Source: Clostridiales bacterium
Lineage (GTDB): Bacteria > Bacillota > Clostridia > Oscillospirales > Acutalibacteraceae
DNA length: 24,899 bases
Direction: 5' to 3'
Assembly: GCA_014799585.1 (NCBI GenBank)
Contig: JAAVHU010000023.1
Span: forward strand, 1-24,899
The translations under genes and the position numbers were made by a program. Under the pieces are notes generated by a model. It was not told where the DNA came from and did not search any database. It was given only the letters and a program-made list of their open reading frames with translations. The stretch's first letter is position 1. Each line of letters opens with the position of its first letter. Of the stretch, positions 6,875 to 13,356 are shown piece after piece.

Positions 6875-8047
6875 ATGAGAGAAATTATACTTGTAAAAAA
6901 CGGCGAACTTGTGCTTAAAGGATTAAACAGAAATTCTTTTGAAGATGTGCTGATAAAAAATATGAAAAGGCATCTTGCCGATATAGGAAAATTTAATTTT
7001 ACAAAAAGTCAGTCCACCATTATGGTTGAGCCTGAAAATGAGGATACAGACCTTGACGATGCAGTGGAAGCACTTAAAAAGGTTTTCGGCATTGCCGCTC
7101 TTTCAAGAGCAGCCGTTTGCGAAAAAGACATAGACGATATTATTAAAACAACAAAATCATACCTTGAAGATGAGCTTTTAACTGCAAAAACATTTAAGGT
7201 TGAAGCTAAAAGAAGTGATAAAAAATTCCCTCTTAATTCTCCGCAGATATGCAGAGAACTTGGCGGACAGATATTGAAAGCCTTTCATCATCTTAAGGTT
7301 GATGTACATAATCCAGATATTATTGTTACCGTGGAAATCAGAGACAGATTTGCTTTTGTTCGTGGCAACAACATCAAGGGTGCAGGCGGAATGCCGACAG
7401 GCACAAGCGGAAGAGCCGCCGTTTTAATCAGCGGAGGAATAGACAGCCCCGTTGCCGCATATATGATGGCAAAAAGAGGAATAGAGCTTATCTCCATTCA
7501 CTTCGCTTCCCCGCCTTACACAAGCGAACTTGCCGAAATGAAGGTTATGGAGCTTCTGAAAAAGGTTGCCGCATACAGCGGAACAATAACAACTTATGTT
7601 GTTCCGTTCACTGAAATTCAGGAAGCAATACGTGACTACTGCCCTGAGGATTATTTCACACTTGTTATGCGCCGCATAATGATGAAAATAAGCGAACAGA
7701 TTGCTGAAAACCAGAATTGTATGGCACTGATTACAGGCGAAAGCGTTGGTCAGGTTGCAAGCCAGACGATTTATGCACTTGGCTGCACAGACAGTGCAAC
7801 AGATATGCCTGTTTTCCGCCCTTGTATCGGTATGGACAAGGAAGAGATTATTAAAATTTCACGAAACATAGACACTTTTGAAACATCTATTCAGCCATAC
7901 GAAGACTGCTGTACTGTATTTACACCAAAACATCCAAAAACAAAGCCAAGGGTTCAGGATGTTATCGATGCAGAAAATAAAATTCCTAACCTTGATGAAA
8001 TGATGAAAACAGCAATTGAAAATGTAAAACGAGTATTTATCAGATAA
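6875..8047 (+). CDS. thiI: tRNA 4-thiouridine synthetase ThiI
   Basis: This 390-residue cytoplasmic enzyme thiolates U8 of tRNA and may also feed thiazole synthesis. An N-terminal ferredoxin-like/THUMP region (about 1-165) binds tRNA. The PP-loop SGGIDSP at 186-192 adenylates the uridine. The conserved PYEDCCTVFTPKHP places the sulfur-handling cysteine at Cys345/346. The protein ends without a rhodanese domain, as in Bacillus-type ThiI, so the persulfide must be relayed from a partner; the adjacent cysteine desulfurase fits that role. It is the last gene of the operon, and a 13-bp terminator stem begins 10 bases after the stop. Confidence 0.93.
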   Translation: MREIILVKNGELVLKGLNRNSFEDVLIKNMKRHLADIGKFNFTKSQSTIMVEPENEDTDLDDAVEALKKVFGIAALSRAAVCEKDIDDIIKTTKSYLEDELLTAKTFKVEAKRSDKKFPLNSPQICRELGGQILKAFHHLKVDVHNPDIIVTVEIRDRFAFVRGNNIKGAGGMPTGTSGRAAVLISGGIDSPVAAYMMAKRGIELISIHFASPPYTSELAEMKVMELLKKVAAYSGTITTYVVPFTEIQEAIRDYCPEDYFTLVMRRIMMKISEQIAENQNCMALITGESVGQVASQTIYALGCTDSATDMPVFRPCIGMDKEEIIKISRNIDTFETSIQPYEDCCTVFTPKHPKTKPRVQDVIDAENKIPNLDEMMKTAIENVKRVFIR

Positions 8048-8056
8048 AACAAATAT

Positions 8057-8087
8057 AAACGGGTACAGCTTTCCGCTGTACCCGTTT
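8057..8087. terminator. Terminator between thiI and hxlR-like gene
   Basis: A perfect 13-bp stem (8057-8069 with 8075-8087) has a five-base loop, ending in CGTTTGGTTT on the plus strand. The two genes converge here, so it probably serves both. Confidence 0.8.
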
Positions 8088-8090
8088 GGT

Positions 8091-8417
8091 TTATAAACCT
8101 GCCTTATAATTTTCTCCCCATTCCTGCATAGCATTAATAATAGACCGCATAGATTCACCAATTTCAGAAAGAGAATATTCAACTCTTGGCGGCACTTCGG
8201 GATAAACAGTTCTGTTAATTATGCCGTCCCTTTCCATAGAACGCAATGAATCGGTCAATACCTTTTGGCTGATGCCTTCAAGTGATTTTTGCAGTTCATT
8301 AAATCTCCATGGCCTTTGCAAAAGATTTCTCATAATAAGCAGCTTCCATTTACTGCCGATGAGATTAACAGTGGTTGCAACAGGGCAAGCATCAATAATT
8401 TCATCATTATTTTTCAT
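8091..8417 (-). CDS. HxlR-family winged-helix regulator
   Basis: This 108-residue MarR/HxlR-type dimeric DNA-binding protein has the family pattern ACPVATTVNLIGSKWKLLIM near the N-terminus, then LTDSLRSMERDGIINRTVYP (recognition helix and wing start). Cys11 sits in the CP position used as a redox or electrophile switch in YodB, HypR and related HxlR members, so sensing of quinone, aldehyde or thiol stress is likely; that is family-based inference. GGAG lies 8 bases before the ATG. The gene diverges from the ACGX peptide operon, and the shared 212-bp region contains a palindrome over its own promoter plus tandem repeats near the operon promoter. It is therefore the prime candidate for regulator of both. 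Confidence 0.88.
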   Translation of the reverse strand: MKNNDEIIDACPVATTVNLIGSKWKLLIMRNLLQRPWRFNELQKSLEGISQKVLTDSLRSMERDGIINRTVYPEVPPRVEYSLSEIGESMRSIINAMQEWGENYKAGL

Positions 8418-8448
8418 ATCAGTATCTCCATTACATCATTTTAGAATG

Positions 8449-8487
8449 TTACATTAAAATTATAATGTAATACAAAAAATAAGTCAA
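8449..8487 (-). promoter_or_regulatory. hxlR promoter with overlapping palindromic operator
   Basis: On the minus strand TTGACT (8482-8487) and TATAAT (8459-8464) are 17 bp apart. TTACATTA (8449-8456) and TAATGTAA (8463-8470) form a perfect 8-bp inverted repeat with a 6-bp centre covering the -10 box, as expected for autorepression. Confidence 0.6.
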
Positions 8488-8529
8488 ATAATAATTCTGA
8501 TTATTCAATAACGGCTTTCACGAACAAAA

Positions 8530-8567
8530 CTTACAAAAAAGTAACTACCCCACAAAAAAGTGCGTAC
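8530..8567 (+). promoter_or_regulatory. Tandem 19-bp operator-like direct repeats upstream of the ACGX operon
   Basis: CTTACAAAAAAGTAACTAC (8530-8548) is followed with no gap by CCCACAAAAAAGTGCGTAC (8549-8567). They agree at 14 of 19 positions, and each has an internal dyad (TTAC-A6-GTAA and CAC-A6-GTG). They end next to a weak promoter (TTTTCA at 8568-8573, 17 bp, TATGAT at 8591-8596). Two dimers of the divergent HxlR protein are the likely ligands; that assignment is inference. Confidence 0.5.
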
Positions 8568-8629
8568 TTTTCAGCAGGAACAAACTGTTATATGATTAAG
8601 TCAACGATTAAAGGAGGGTGGTGAAAATA

Positions 8630-8776
8630 ATGGCACTTAAGAATTTAGCAGCTTGGAACACAAAGAAGTCTGTAAAGACTCCTTCATCAGCTTGCGGTTC
8701 AGCATGCGGTGCTTCTGACGAAAAGAAAGCATATGCTGCATGTGGTTCTGCTTGCGGCGCAGGCGACAATAAATAA
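8630..8776 (+). CDS. ACGX-repeat RiPP precursor peptide (48 aa)
   Basis: This peptide reads MALKNLAAWNTKKSVKTPSS, then two ACGSACGA blocks (residues 21-28 and 37-44) separated by SDEKKAYA. Cys22, Cys26, Cys38 and Cys42 are its only cysteines. It matches the precursor type annotated as 'ACGX-repeat peptide' alongside a 'radical SAM/SPASM domain protein, ACGX system', recalled from family naming. The N-terminal 20 residues would be the recognition leader and the Cys blocks the modified core. The likely start is the ATG at 8630; in-frame GTG codons closer to the AAGGAGG site (8611-8617) are possible alternatives. No transporter or leader peptidase is encoded nearby, so the product may act inside the cell. 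The final modification is unknown. Confidence 0.85.
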   Translation: MALKNLAAWNTKKSVKTPSSACGSACGASDEKKAYAACGSACGAGDNK

Positions 8777-8780
8777 GAAC

Positions 8781-8872
8781 CTGATTTGCATTCTTTAAAT
8801 CAGAACCTTGTTGGTCTCAAACCTTAATGACCAATAAGTATTGTCTAAAGGGGCAGGTGTATTGTCTGCCCT
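8781..8872 (+). other. Three consecutive stem-loops between precursor and maturase genes
   Basis: The 144-bp gap holds CTGATTT/AAATCAG (8781-8787 with 8797-8803), TTGGTC/GACCAA (8811-8816 with 8829-8834) and GGGCAG/CTGCCC (8851-8856 with 8866-8871). None has a U-tract, so they are more likely RNA processing or stability elements than full terminators. They could keep the peptide mRNA more abundant than the enzyme mRNA, as in many RiPP operons. Confidence 0.5.
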
Positions 8873-8920
8873 GAATTCACGAACAATTCGTTATTACGAT
8901 TTTTATATAGAGGTAGCACT

Positions 8921-9955
8921 ATGAAACAATATTTTGCATTTCAATGGCATATAACAGATGATTGCGACCAGCGTTGCAAGCATTGCTATATTTTTTCAGA
9001 GGACAACTGCAAATACCTTGAGTCGATGACTTGGGGGCAAATGGAAAATACATTTTACAATTGTCTTGATTTTTGTGAAATGTATGACCGTCAGCCGTAT
9101 TTTTACATAACAGGCGGTGATCCTATTCTGCATCCAAATTTTTGGGAACTGCTTGAGCTGATACATAGCCGCAACATTAAATTTACAATTCTTGGAAATC
9201 CATTTCATCTGAATGATGAAGTATGTGAAAGGCTGAAAGCATTAGGCTGTGAAAAATATCAGCTTTCTATTGATGGAATAAGAGAAACGCACGATTGGTT
9301 CAGAAAGTCGGGTTCATTTGATACTACACTTGAAAAGATAGCAACAATAAAAAAAGCAGGCATAAAAGCAGTTATTATGACTACTGTTTCGGGTGTGAAT
9401 ATAAGAGAAATCCCCGATATTATTGATACCGTTGTTGAACGCAAAGCAGATGTTTTTGCCTTTGCAAGATATTGCCCAACAAGTGATGAAAAAGACACAG
9501 GAATGACGCCTGATGAATATCGCAATTTGCTTGATATTTGCTATAAAAAATACACCGAATATGAAAAGCAGGGCTATGAAACTTACTTTAATCGTAAAGA
9601 CCATTTATGGACGCTTTATGAATATGAGAAAGGAATATTCAAAATCCCTGCTGATGCCGAAGAAGGCCTGATTTACGGCGGATGTAATTGTGGTAATTGC
9701 CATATAACGATTCTTCCAAGTGGCGATGTGTTCGCTTGTCGAAGAGTCAGTGACAGTAAAATAGGCAATGTATTTGAGGACAGACTTGCAGATATATGGG
9801 TTTGTGATGCAGAACAATACAGAGATTACAGTAAGTTTGAAAAGTGCTCAAAATGTGAACTGCTTGCATGGTGCAGAGGTTGCCCTGCTGTTGCCAAAGG
9901 AACACACGGCAGTTTTTACGCACCTGACCCTCAATGTTGGAAGGAGATAAAATAA
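8921..9955 (+). CDS. Radical SAM/SPASM peptide maturase of the ACGX system
   Basis: This 344-residue enzyme has the radical SAM [4Fe-4S] motif CX3CX2C at Cys15, Cys19 and Cys22, with aromatic Tyr23 after it, and ITGGDP (63-68) in the usual SAM-binding place. The C-terminal SPASM domain has cysteines at 255, 257, 260, 273, 309, 312, 318, 321 and 339, enough for two auxiliary Fe-S clusters. It is expected to install radical-derived crosslinks or thioethers on the preceding Cys-rich peptide; the exact chemistry is not known to me. AGAGGTAG precedes the ATG at 8921. Its TAA overlaps the ATG of the nitroreductase by one base, showing tight coupling with that gene. Confidence 0.9.
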   Translation: MKQYFAFQWHITDDCDQRCKHCYIFSEDNCKYLESMTWGQMENTFYNCLDFCEMYDRQPYFYITGGDPILHPNFWELLELIHSRNIKFTILGNPFHLNDEVCERLKALGCEKYQLSIDGIRETHDWFRKSGSFDTTLEKIATIKKAGIKAVIMTTVSGVNIREIPDIIDTVVERKADVFAFARYCPTSDEKDTGMTPDEYRNLLDICYKKYTEYEKQGYETYFNRKDHLWTLYEYEKGIFKIPADAEEGLIYGGCNCGNCHITILPSGDVFACRRVSDSKIGNVFEDRLADIWVCDAEQYRDYSKFEKCSKCELLAWCRGCPAVAKGTHGSFYAPDPQCWKEIK

Positions 9956-10533
9956 TGCAGTTAATGGATATTATCAAATCAAGGCATTCCATCAGAAAAT
10001 ATACGAATAAGCAAATACCGAAAGAAGCACTTGAAACAATTATTGAAGCAGGCGTATGTGCTCCAAATGCAGGCGGCAGACAAGGTACAATCATTGTAGG
10101 TGTGCATAATGCTGAGCTTTGCAAAAAAATCGGAATAATGAATATGAATAGCTTTGATAGAAGCAAGCTTCTTGGCTCTTATGTATCAAAAGAACAGCCA
10201 AGTGTTATTGACGATAAGAATATTAAAAACGGTTTTTATGATGCGCCATCTGTAATATGCATTTTTGCACCAAAAGATTTTTTATTCAGCATTCCGGATG
10301 CCTTTTGTGCTGCTGAGAATATCGTTTTGCAGGCAACAGAGCTTGGAATTTCCTCTTGTATTATTTCAAGAGCTGAACAAACCTTTATTGATGATTACGG
10401 CAAGGAACTTTTGAATGAGTGGAATATTCCTGATCATTATATTGCAAGATGTTTTGTTACCCTCGGTTATATTGATGGTGAACAGCCACAGACAAAGCCA
10501 AGGCTTGACGGAAGATGTTTGATTGTGGAATAA
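9955..10533 (+). CDS. Nitroreductase-family flavoprotein
   Basis: This 192-residue FMN enzyme of the nitroreductase superfamily starts MDIIKSRHSIRKYTNKQIPK and continues with IIEAGVCAPNAGGRQ, the usual FMN phosphate and ribityl-binding region, and ends with an RCFVTLGY strand. Such enzymes reduce nitro groups or quinones, but some in peptide pathways oxidise azoline rings or other modified residues. Its one-base overlap with the radical SAM gene suggests a role with the ACGX peptide, perhaps as an oxidase or reductase for the modified core; a general redox-stress role under HxlR control is the alternative. AAGGAG lies 8 bases before the ATG at 9955; the in-frame TTG at 9934 is less likely. 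Confidence 0.87.
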   Translation: MQLMDIIKSRHSIRKYTNKQIPKEALETIIEAGVCAPNAGGRQGTIIVGVHNAELCKKIGIMNMNSFDRSKLLGSYVSKEQPSVIDDKNIKNGFYDAPSVICIFAPKDFLFSIPDAFCAAENIVLQATELGISSCIISRAEQTFIDDYGKELLNEWNIPDHYIARCFVTLGYIDGEQPQTKPRLDGRCLIVE

Positions 10534-10566
10534 TATAAAATACAAAAAGTAATCAGAGGTTAAGCT

Positions 10567-11493
10567 ATGATTTTACAAACAGGAATGAGAACGGATATAC
10601 CTGCGTTCTATTCAGAATGGTTTATAAACAGAATAAAAGAGGGTTATGTTTTAGTGCGTAATCCGTATAACCCATCCGCCGTAACAAAATACAGAATTAA
10701 TCCCGATGTGGTTGATTTAATTGCATTCTGCACCAAAAATCCCGCACCAATGCTGGAGCATATGAATATATTAAAGCCTTATGGTCAATATTGGTTTGTA
10801 ACCATAACGCCTTATGGCAAAGAAATTGAACCGAACGTGCCTGATAAAATGCAAGTTATTGAAAATTTCAAAACACTTTCAAAAACAGTTGGTATCAACA
10901 GCATCGGATGGCGATATGATCCCATATTTATAACAGAAAAGTATTCTCTTGAATTTCATTTGAATGCCTTTGAAAAAATGGCAAAGGCGCTTTCAGGATA
11001 TACAAACACCTGTATTATCAGCTTTGTTGATTTATATAAGAAGGTTATTAGAAATTTCCCACAGGCACAAATGGTAAACAAGGAAGAACGACTGACAATC
11101 GGAAAAGCCTTTGCCGAAATCGGCAAAAAATACAGCATAACAATCAAAGCGTGTGCAGAGGGTGATGAGCTTGCACAATATGGTGTTGACTGTAATGGTT
11201 GTTTAACGCAGGATGTATATGAAAAAGCATTACACACAAAGATGAATATGCCGAAGAGAAAAGGTCAGCGTGGTGAATGTGCTTGCTTTCTTGGTAACGA
11301 CATTGGCGCATATGATACTTGCAAGCATTTGTGTAAATATTGCTATGCAAACACCAACAAGAAAGCTGTTATCAGAAATTCAAAACTGCACAATCCAAAA
11401 TCTCCATTCCTTATCGGGAATCATCAACCTGGGGATAAAATACACGAGGTAAGGCAGGAAAGCTGGATTGATAATCAACTTATTTTAGGGTAA
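10567..11493 (+). CDS. DUF1848 family protein with C-terminal radical-SAM-like cysteine motif
   Basis: This 308-residue protein begins MILQTGMRTDIPAFYSEWF and includes NPAPMLEHM and WFVTITPYG, typical of DUF1848, which has a predicted TIM-barrel-like fold. Near the C-terminus, CKHLCKYCYAN has the exact radical SAM spacing CX3CX2C followed by Tyr, preceded by CACFLGNDIG. The family is known for having its Fe-S-type cysteine cluster at the C-terminus rather than the N-terminus. Biochemical function is unknown. AGAGGTTAAG precedes the ATG. The 33-base gap from the nitroreductase has no terminator, and the macrodomain gene begins 4 bases after the stop, so it links the two halves of the operon. 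Confidence 0.85.
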   Translation: MILQTGMRTDIPAFYSEWFINRIKEGYVLVRNPYNPSAVTKYRINPDVVDLIAFCTKNPAPMLEHMNILKPYGQYWFVTITPYGKEIEPNVPDKMQVIENFKTLSKTVGINSIGWRYDPIFITEKYSLEFHLNAFEKMAKALSGYTNTCIISFVDLYKKVIRNFPQAQMVNKEERLTIGKAFAEIGKKYSITIKACAEGDELAQYGVDCNGCLTQDVYEKALHTKMNMPKRKGQRGECACFLGNDIGAYDTCKHLCKYCYANTNKKAVIRNSKLHNPKSPFLIGNHQPGDKIHEVRQESWIDNQLILG

Positions 11494-11497
11494 TGAT

Positions 11498-12277
11498 ATG
11501 ACACAGAATGAAAAGCTTTTATGGTTAATTAAATATCTGCTTGCAGAAAATCCAAGATACAATGGCGTTGAAATACCTGATTGTATTGATGAGCAGTTTA
11601 ATTTGTATCGCTCACTTGTGAATGTTCGTATGACTAAAGCTATCAGCGAAGAATATCTTGCTGTCGAGGATGAATTTCTGCAAGAAGAAACAAGAAAAAA
11701 AGGTATCAATCATATAAATGAGCTGATACCTTGCAGTGAAGATATGTATTTATGGCAGGGGGATATAACAACGATTGATGCAGACGCAATCGTTAATGCT
11801 GCAAACAATCAGCTTTTGGGTTGTTTTTGTCCTTGCCACGCTTGTATAGATAATTGTATTCATACTTTTTCAGGTGTAAGACTTCGTTTAAAATGCAATG
11901 AAATTATGCAGAAACAGGGATGCAAAGAACCAACAGGCAATGCAAAGATTACTCCGGCATATAATCTTCCGAGCAAATATGTTATTCATACTGTCGGTCC
12001 GATTATAAGCGGTATTCTTACAAAAAGAGATAAAGAATTGCTTGCATCCTGTTATACAGAGTGCCTAAAACTCGCAGATGAAAACAATTTGAACAGCATT
12101 GCGTTTTGCTGCATTTCAACAGGCGAATTCCATTTTCCTAATAACAAGGCGGCACAAATTGCAATAGATACAGTTAAAGAGTATAAAGAAAAAACAAATA
12201 GTAAAATCAAGGTGATATTCAATGTTTTCAAGGATAAAGACTACAAAATCTACAGAGATTTACTCTGTGCAGATTGA
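11498..12277 (+). CDS. Zinc-containing macrodomain, protein ADP-ribosyl hydrolase
   Basis: This 259-residue protein has a helical N-terminal extension (about 1-75) and then a macrodomain: GDIT (88-91), DADAIVNAANN (94-104), the zinc-loop GCFCPCHACIDNCIHTFSGV (108-127) and CISTGEFHFPN. The CFxPxHxCIDNxIHT pattern marks the SirTM-linked macrodomain class of staphylococci and streptococci, which removes the ADP-ribose put on by SirTM. Cys116 and His114/His122 are the likely zinc ligands; the extra Cys111, Cys113 and Cys120 are unusual and could make the site redox-sensitive. It overlaps the SirTM gene by 56 bases, so the writer and eraser are strictly linked. Confidence 0.9.
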   Translation: MTQNEKLLWLIKYLLAENPRYNGVEIPDCIDEQFNLYRSLVNVRMTKAISEEYLAVEDEFLQEETRKKGINHINELIPCSEDMYLWQGDITTIDADAIVNAANNQLLGCFCPCHACIDNCIHTFSGVRLRLKCNEIMQKQGCKEPTGNAKITPAYNLPSKYVIHTVGPIISGILTKRDKELLASCYTECLKLADENNLNSIAFCCISTGEFHFPNNKAAQIAIDTVKEYKEKTNSKIKVIFNVFKDKDYKIYRDLLCAD

Positions 12278-13094
12278 TAAATTAAAAAAGGCACTTGACG
12301 AATGTAATGCAGTGGTTATCGGTGCAGGCGCAGGGCTTTCAACAGCAGCAGGATTTGTCTACAACGGAGAAAGATTTGATAAGTATTTTTCTGATTTCAA
12401 AGCGAAATATGGCTTTGATGATATGTACTATGGTGGATTTTATCCGTATAAAACACAGGAGGAATTCTGGGCATATTGGAGCAGATATATTTATATAAAC
12501 CGCTATATGGATGTTCCATCAGATTTGTATATAAAATTGTTTGATTTGGTTAAAGATAAAGATTATTTTGTTATTACAACGAATGTTGACCATTGCTTTC
12601 AAAGAGCAGGTTTTGATAAAAAAAGATTATTCTATACGCAAGGAGATTACGGACTTTTTCAGTGCAGTGAGCCCTGCTGTCAAGAAACATTTGATAATGA
12701 AGAAATCATCAAAGCAATGTATGAACAGCAAAGAGATATGAAAATATCGAGTGAGTTACTGCCGAAGTGCCCTCATTGCGGAAAACCTCTTACAACAAAC
12801 TTGAGAGCGGATGATAAGTTTGTTCAGGATGAAGGTTGGTATAAAGCAAGCGAAAGATATAGTGATTTTATCCGCAGGAATAAAGATTTGAATATACTTT
12901 ATCTTGAACTTGGAGTGGGCTATAATACACCGATTATTATCAAATATCCCTTCTGGCAGATGACTGCACAAAATTCAAAGGCAACCTATGCCTGTATCAA
13001 TATGGGCGAGGCAGTTTGTCCGATAGAAATCGAACATCAGTCAATACGTATCAATGCTGATATATCAAAGGTAATTGAAAATATAGCAAAATGA
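12222..13094 (+). CDS. SirTM-class sirtuin, protein mono-ADP-ribosyltransferase
   Basis: This 290-residue Rossmann-fold sirtuin has VIGAGAGLSTAAG (32-44), TTNVDH (119-124) and a four-Cys zinc module (Cys148, Cys152 or 153, Cys183, Cys186). The deacetylase His is replaced: the site reads YTQGDYG with Gln140. Asn121, Gln140 and Arg195 match the essential Asn118, Gln137 and Arg192 of S. aureus SirTM at a constant offset of three. It should therefore ADP-ribosylate a protein using NAD rather than deacetylate. AAGGTGA precedes the ATG at 12222, supporting a start inside the macrodomain gene. In described operons the target is a lipoylated GcvH-L; neither GcvH-L nor LplA2 is in this window, so the target here is open. 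Confidence 0.9.
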   Translation: MFSRIKTTKSTEIYSVQIDKLKKALDECNAVVIGAGAGLSTAAGFVYNGERFDKYFSDFKAKYGFDDMYYGGFYPYKTQEEFWAYWSRYIYINRYMDVPSDLYIKLFDLVKDKDYFVITTNVDHCFQRAGFDKKRLFYTQGDYGLFQCSEPCCQETFDNEEIIKAMYEQQRDMKISSELLPKCPHCGKPLTTNLRADDKFVQDEGWYKASERYSDFIRRNKDLNILYLELGVGYNTPIIIKYPFWQMTAQNSKATYACINMGEAVCPIEIEHQSIRINADISKVIENIAK

Positions 13095-13116
13095 GGTAGG
13101 CAATGCCTACCTCATT
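13090..13116 (+). terminator. Terminator at the end of the SirTM gene
   Basis: An 11-bp stem (13090-13100 with 13106-13116), extendable to 13 bp, overlaps the SirTM stop codon at 13092-13094 and leads into an AT-rich tail. Confidence 0.7.
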
Positions 13117-13127
13117 AATTATATAGT

Positions 13128-13331
13128 TTATATGCAGCTTTTATATATAATCTCTCTTGCTTGATTAGAAATGTTATTCATCATTTGCACCCATAATATT
13201 TGATTTTTTACTTTGAGTTCTTCTGTAATACCTTGACTTTCGGCAAGCTGTTTTACAAGCAATTTATATTGTTCTTTTGCCCTAATATCAACATTGTGTA
13301 GATATGAATTGAGCTTACCTTGTGTGAGCAA
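13128..13331 (-). pseudogene. TnpV transposon protein remnant (C-terminal part)
   Basis: The 67 codons read LLTQGKLNSYLHNVDIRAKE and end LWVQMMNNISNQAREIIYK, the recognisable C-terminal half of TnpV, a small accessory protein of Tn4451-like Clostridia transposons. The open frame continues a few codons upstream (NRCYSN) before an in-frame stop, and no ATG is available; only a TTG at 13331 could start it. The N-terminal half is missing, so this is a decayed fragment. It sits exactly between the SirTM operon and the phage-tail island, marking a past insertion boundary. Confidence 0.7.
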
Positions 13332-13356
13332 ATTGGAATAACACCTATTTCCACTT

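Noticed and set aside
8530-8567. CRISPR-like repeat
   Set aside because: Only two abutting 19-bp units without spacers; operator geometry explains them better.
10505-10534. Separate promoter for DUF1848 (TTGACG, 18 bp, AATAAT)
   Set aside because: It lies over the end of the nitroreductase gene with a poor -10 box; too weak to list as a feature, although it would weaken the single-operon reading if real.
8091-13094. Canonical extended SirTM operon with GcvH-L and LplA2
   Set aside because: No lipoyl-carrier or lipoate ligase gene is present near the macrodomain-SirTM pair.
12222-13094. Deacetylase (CobB-like) assignment for the sirtuin
   Set aside because: The catalytic HG histidine is Gln140, and Asn121/Gln140/Arg195 follow the SirTM pattern.
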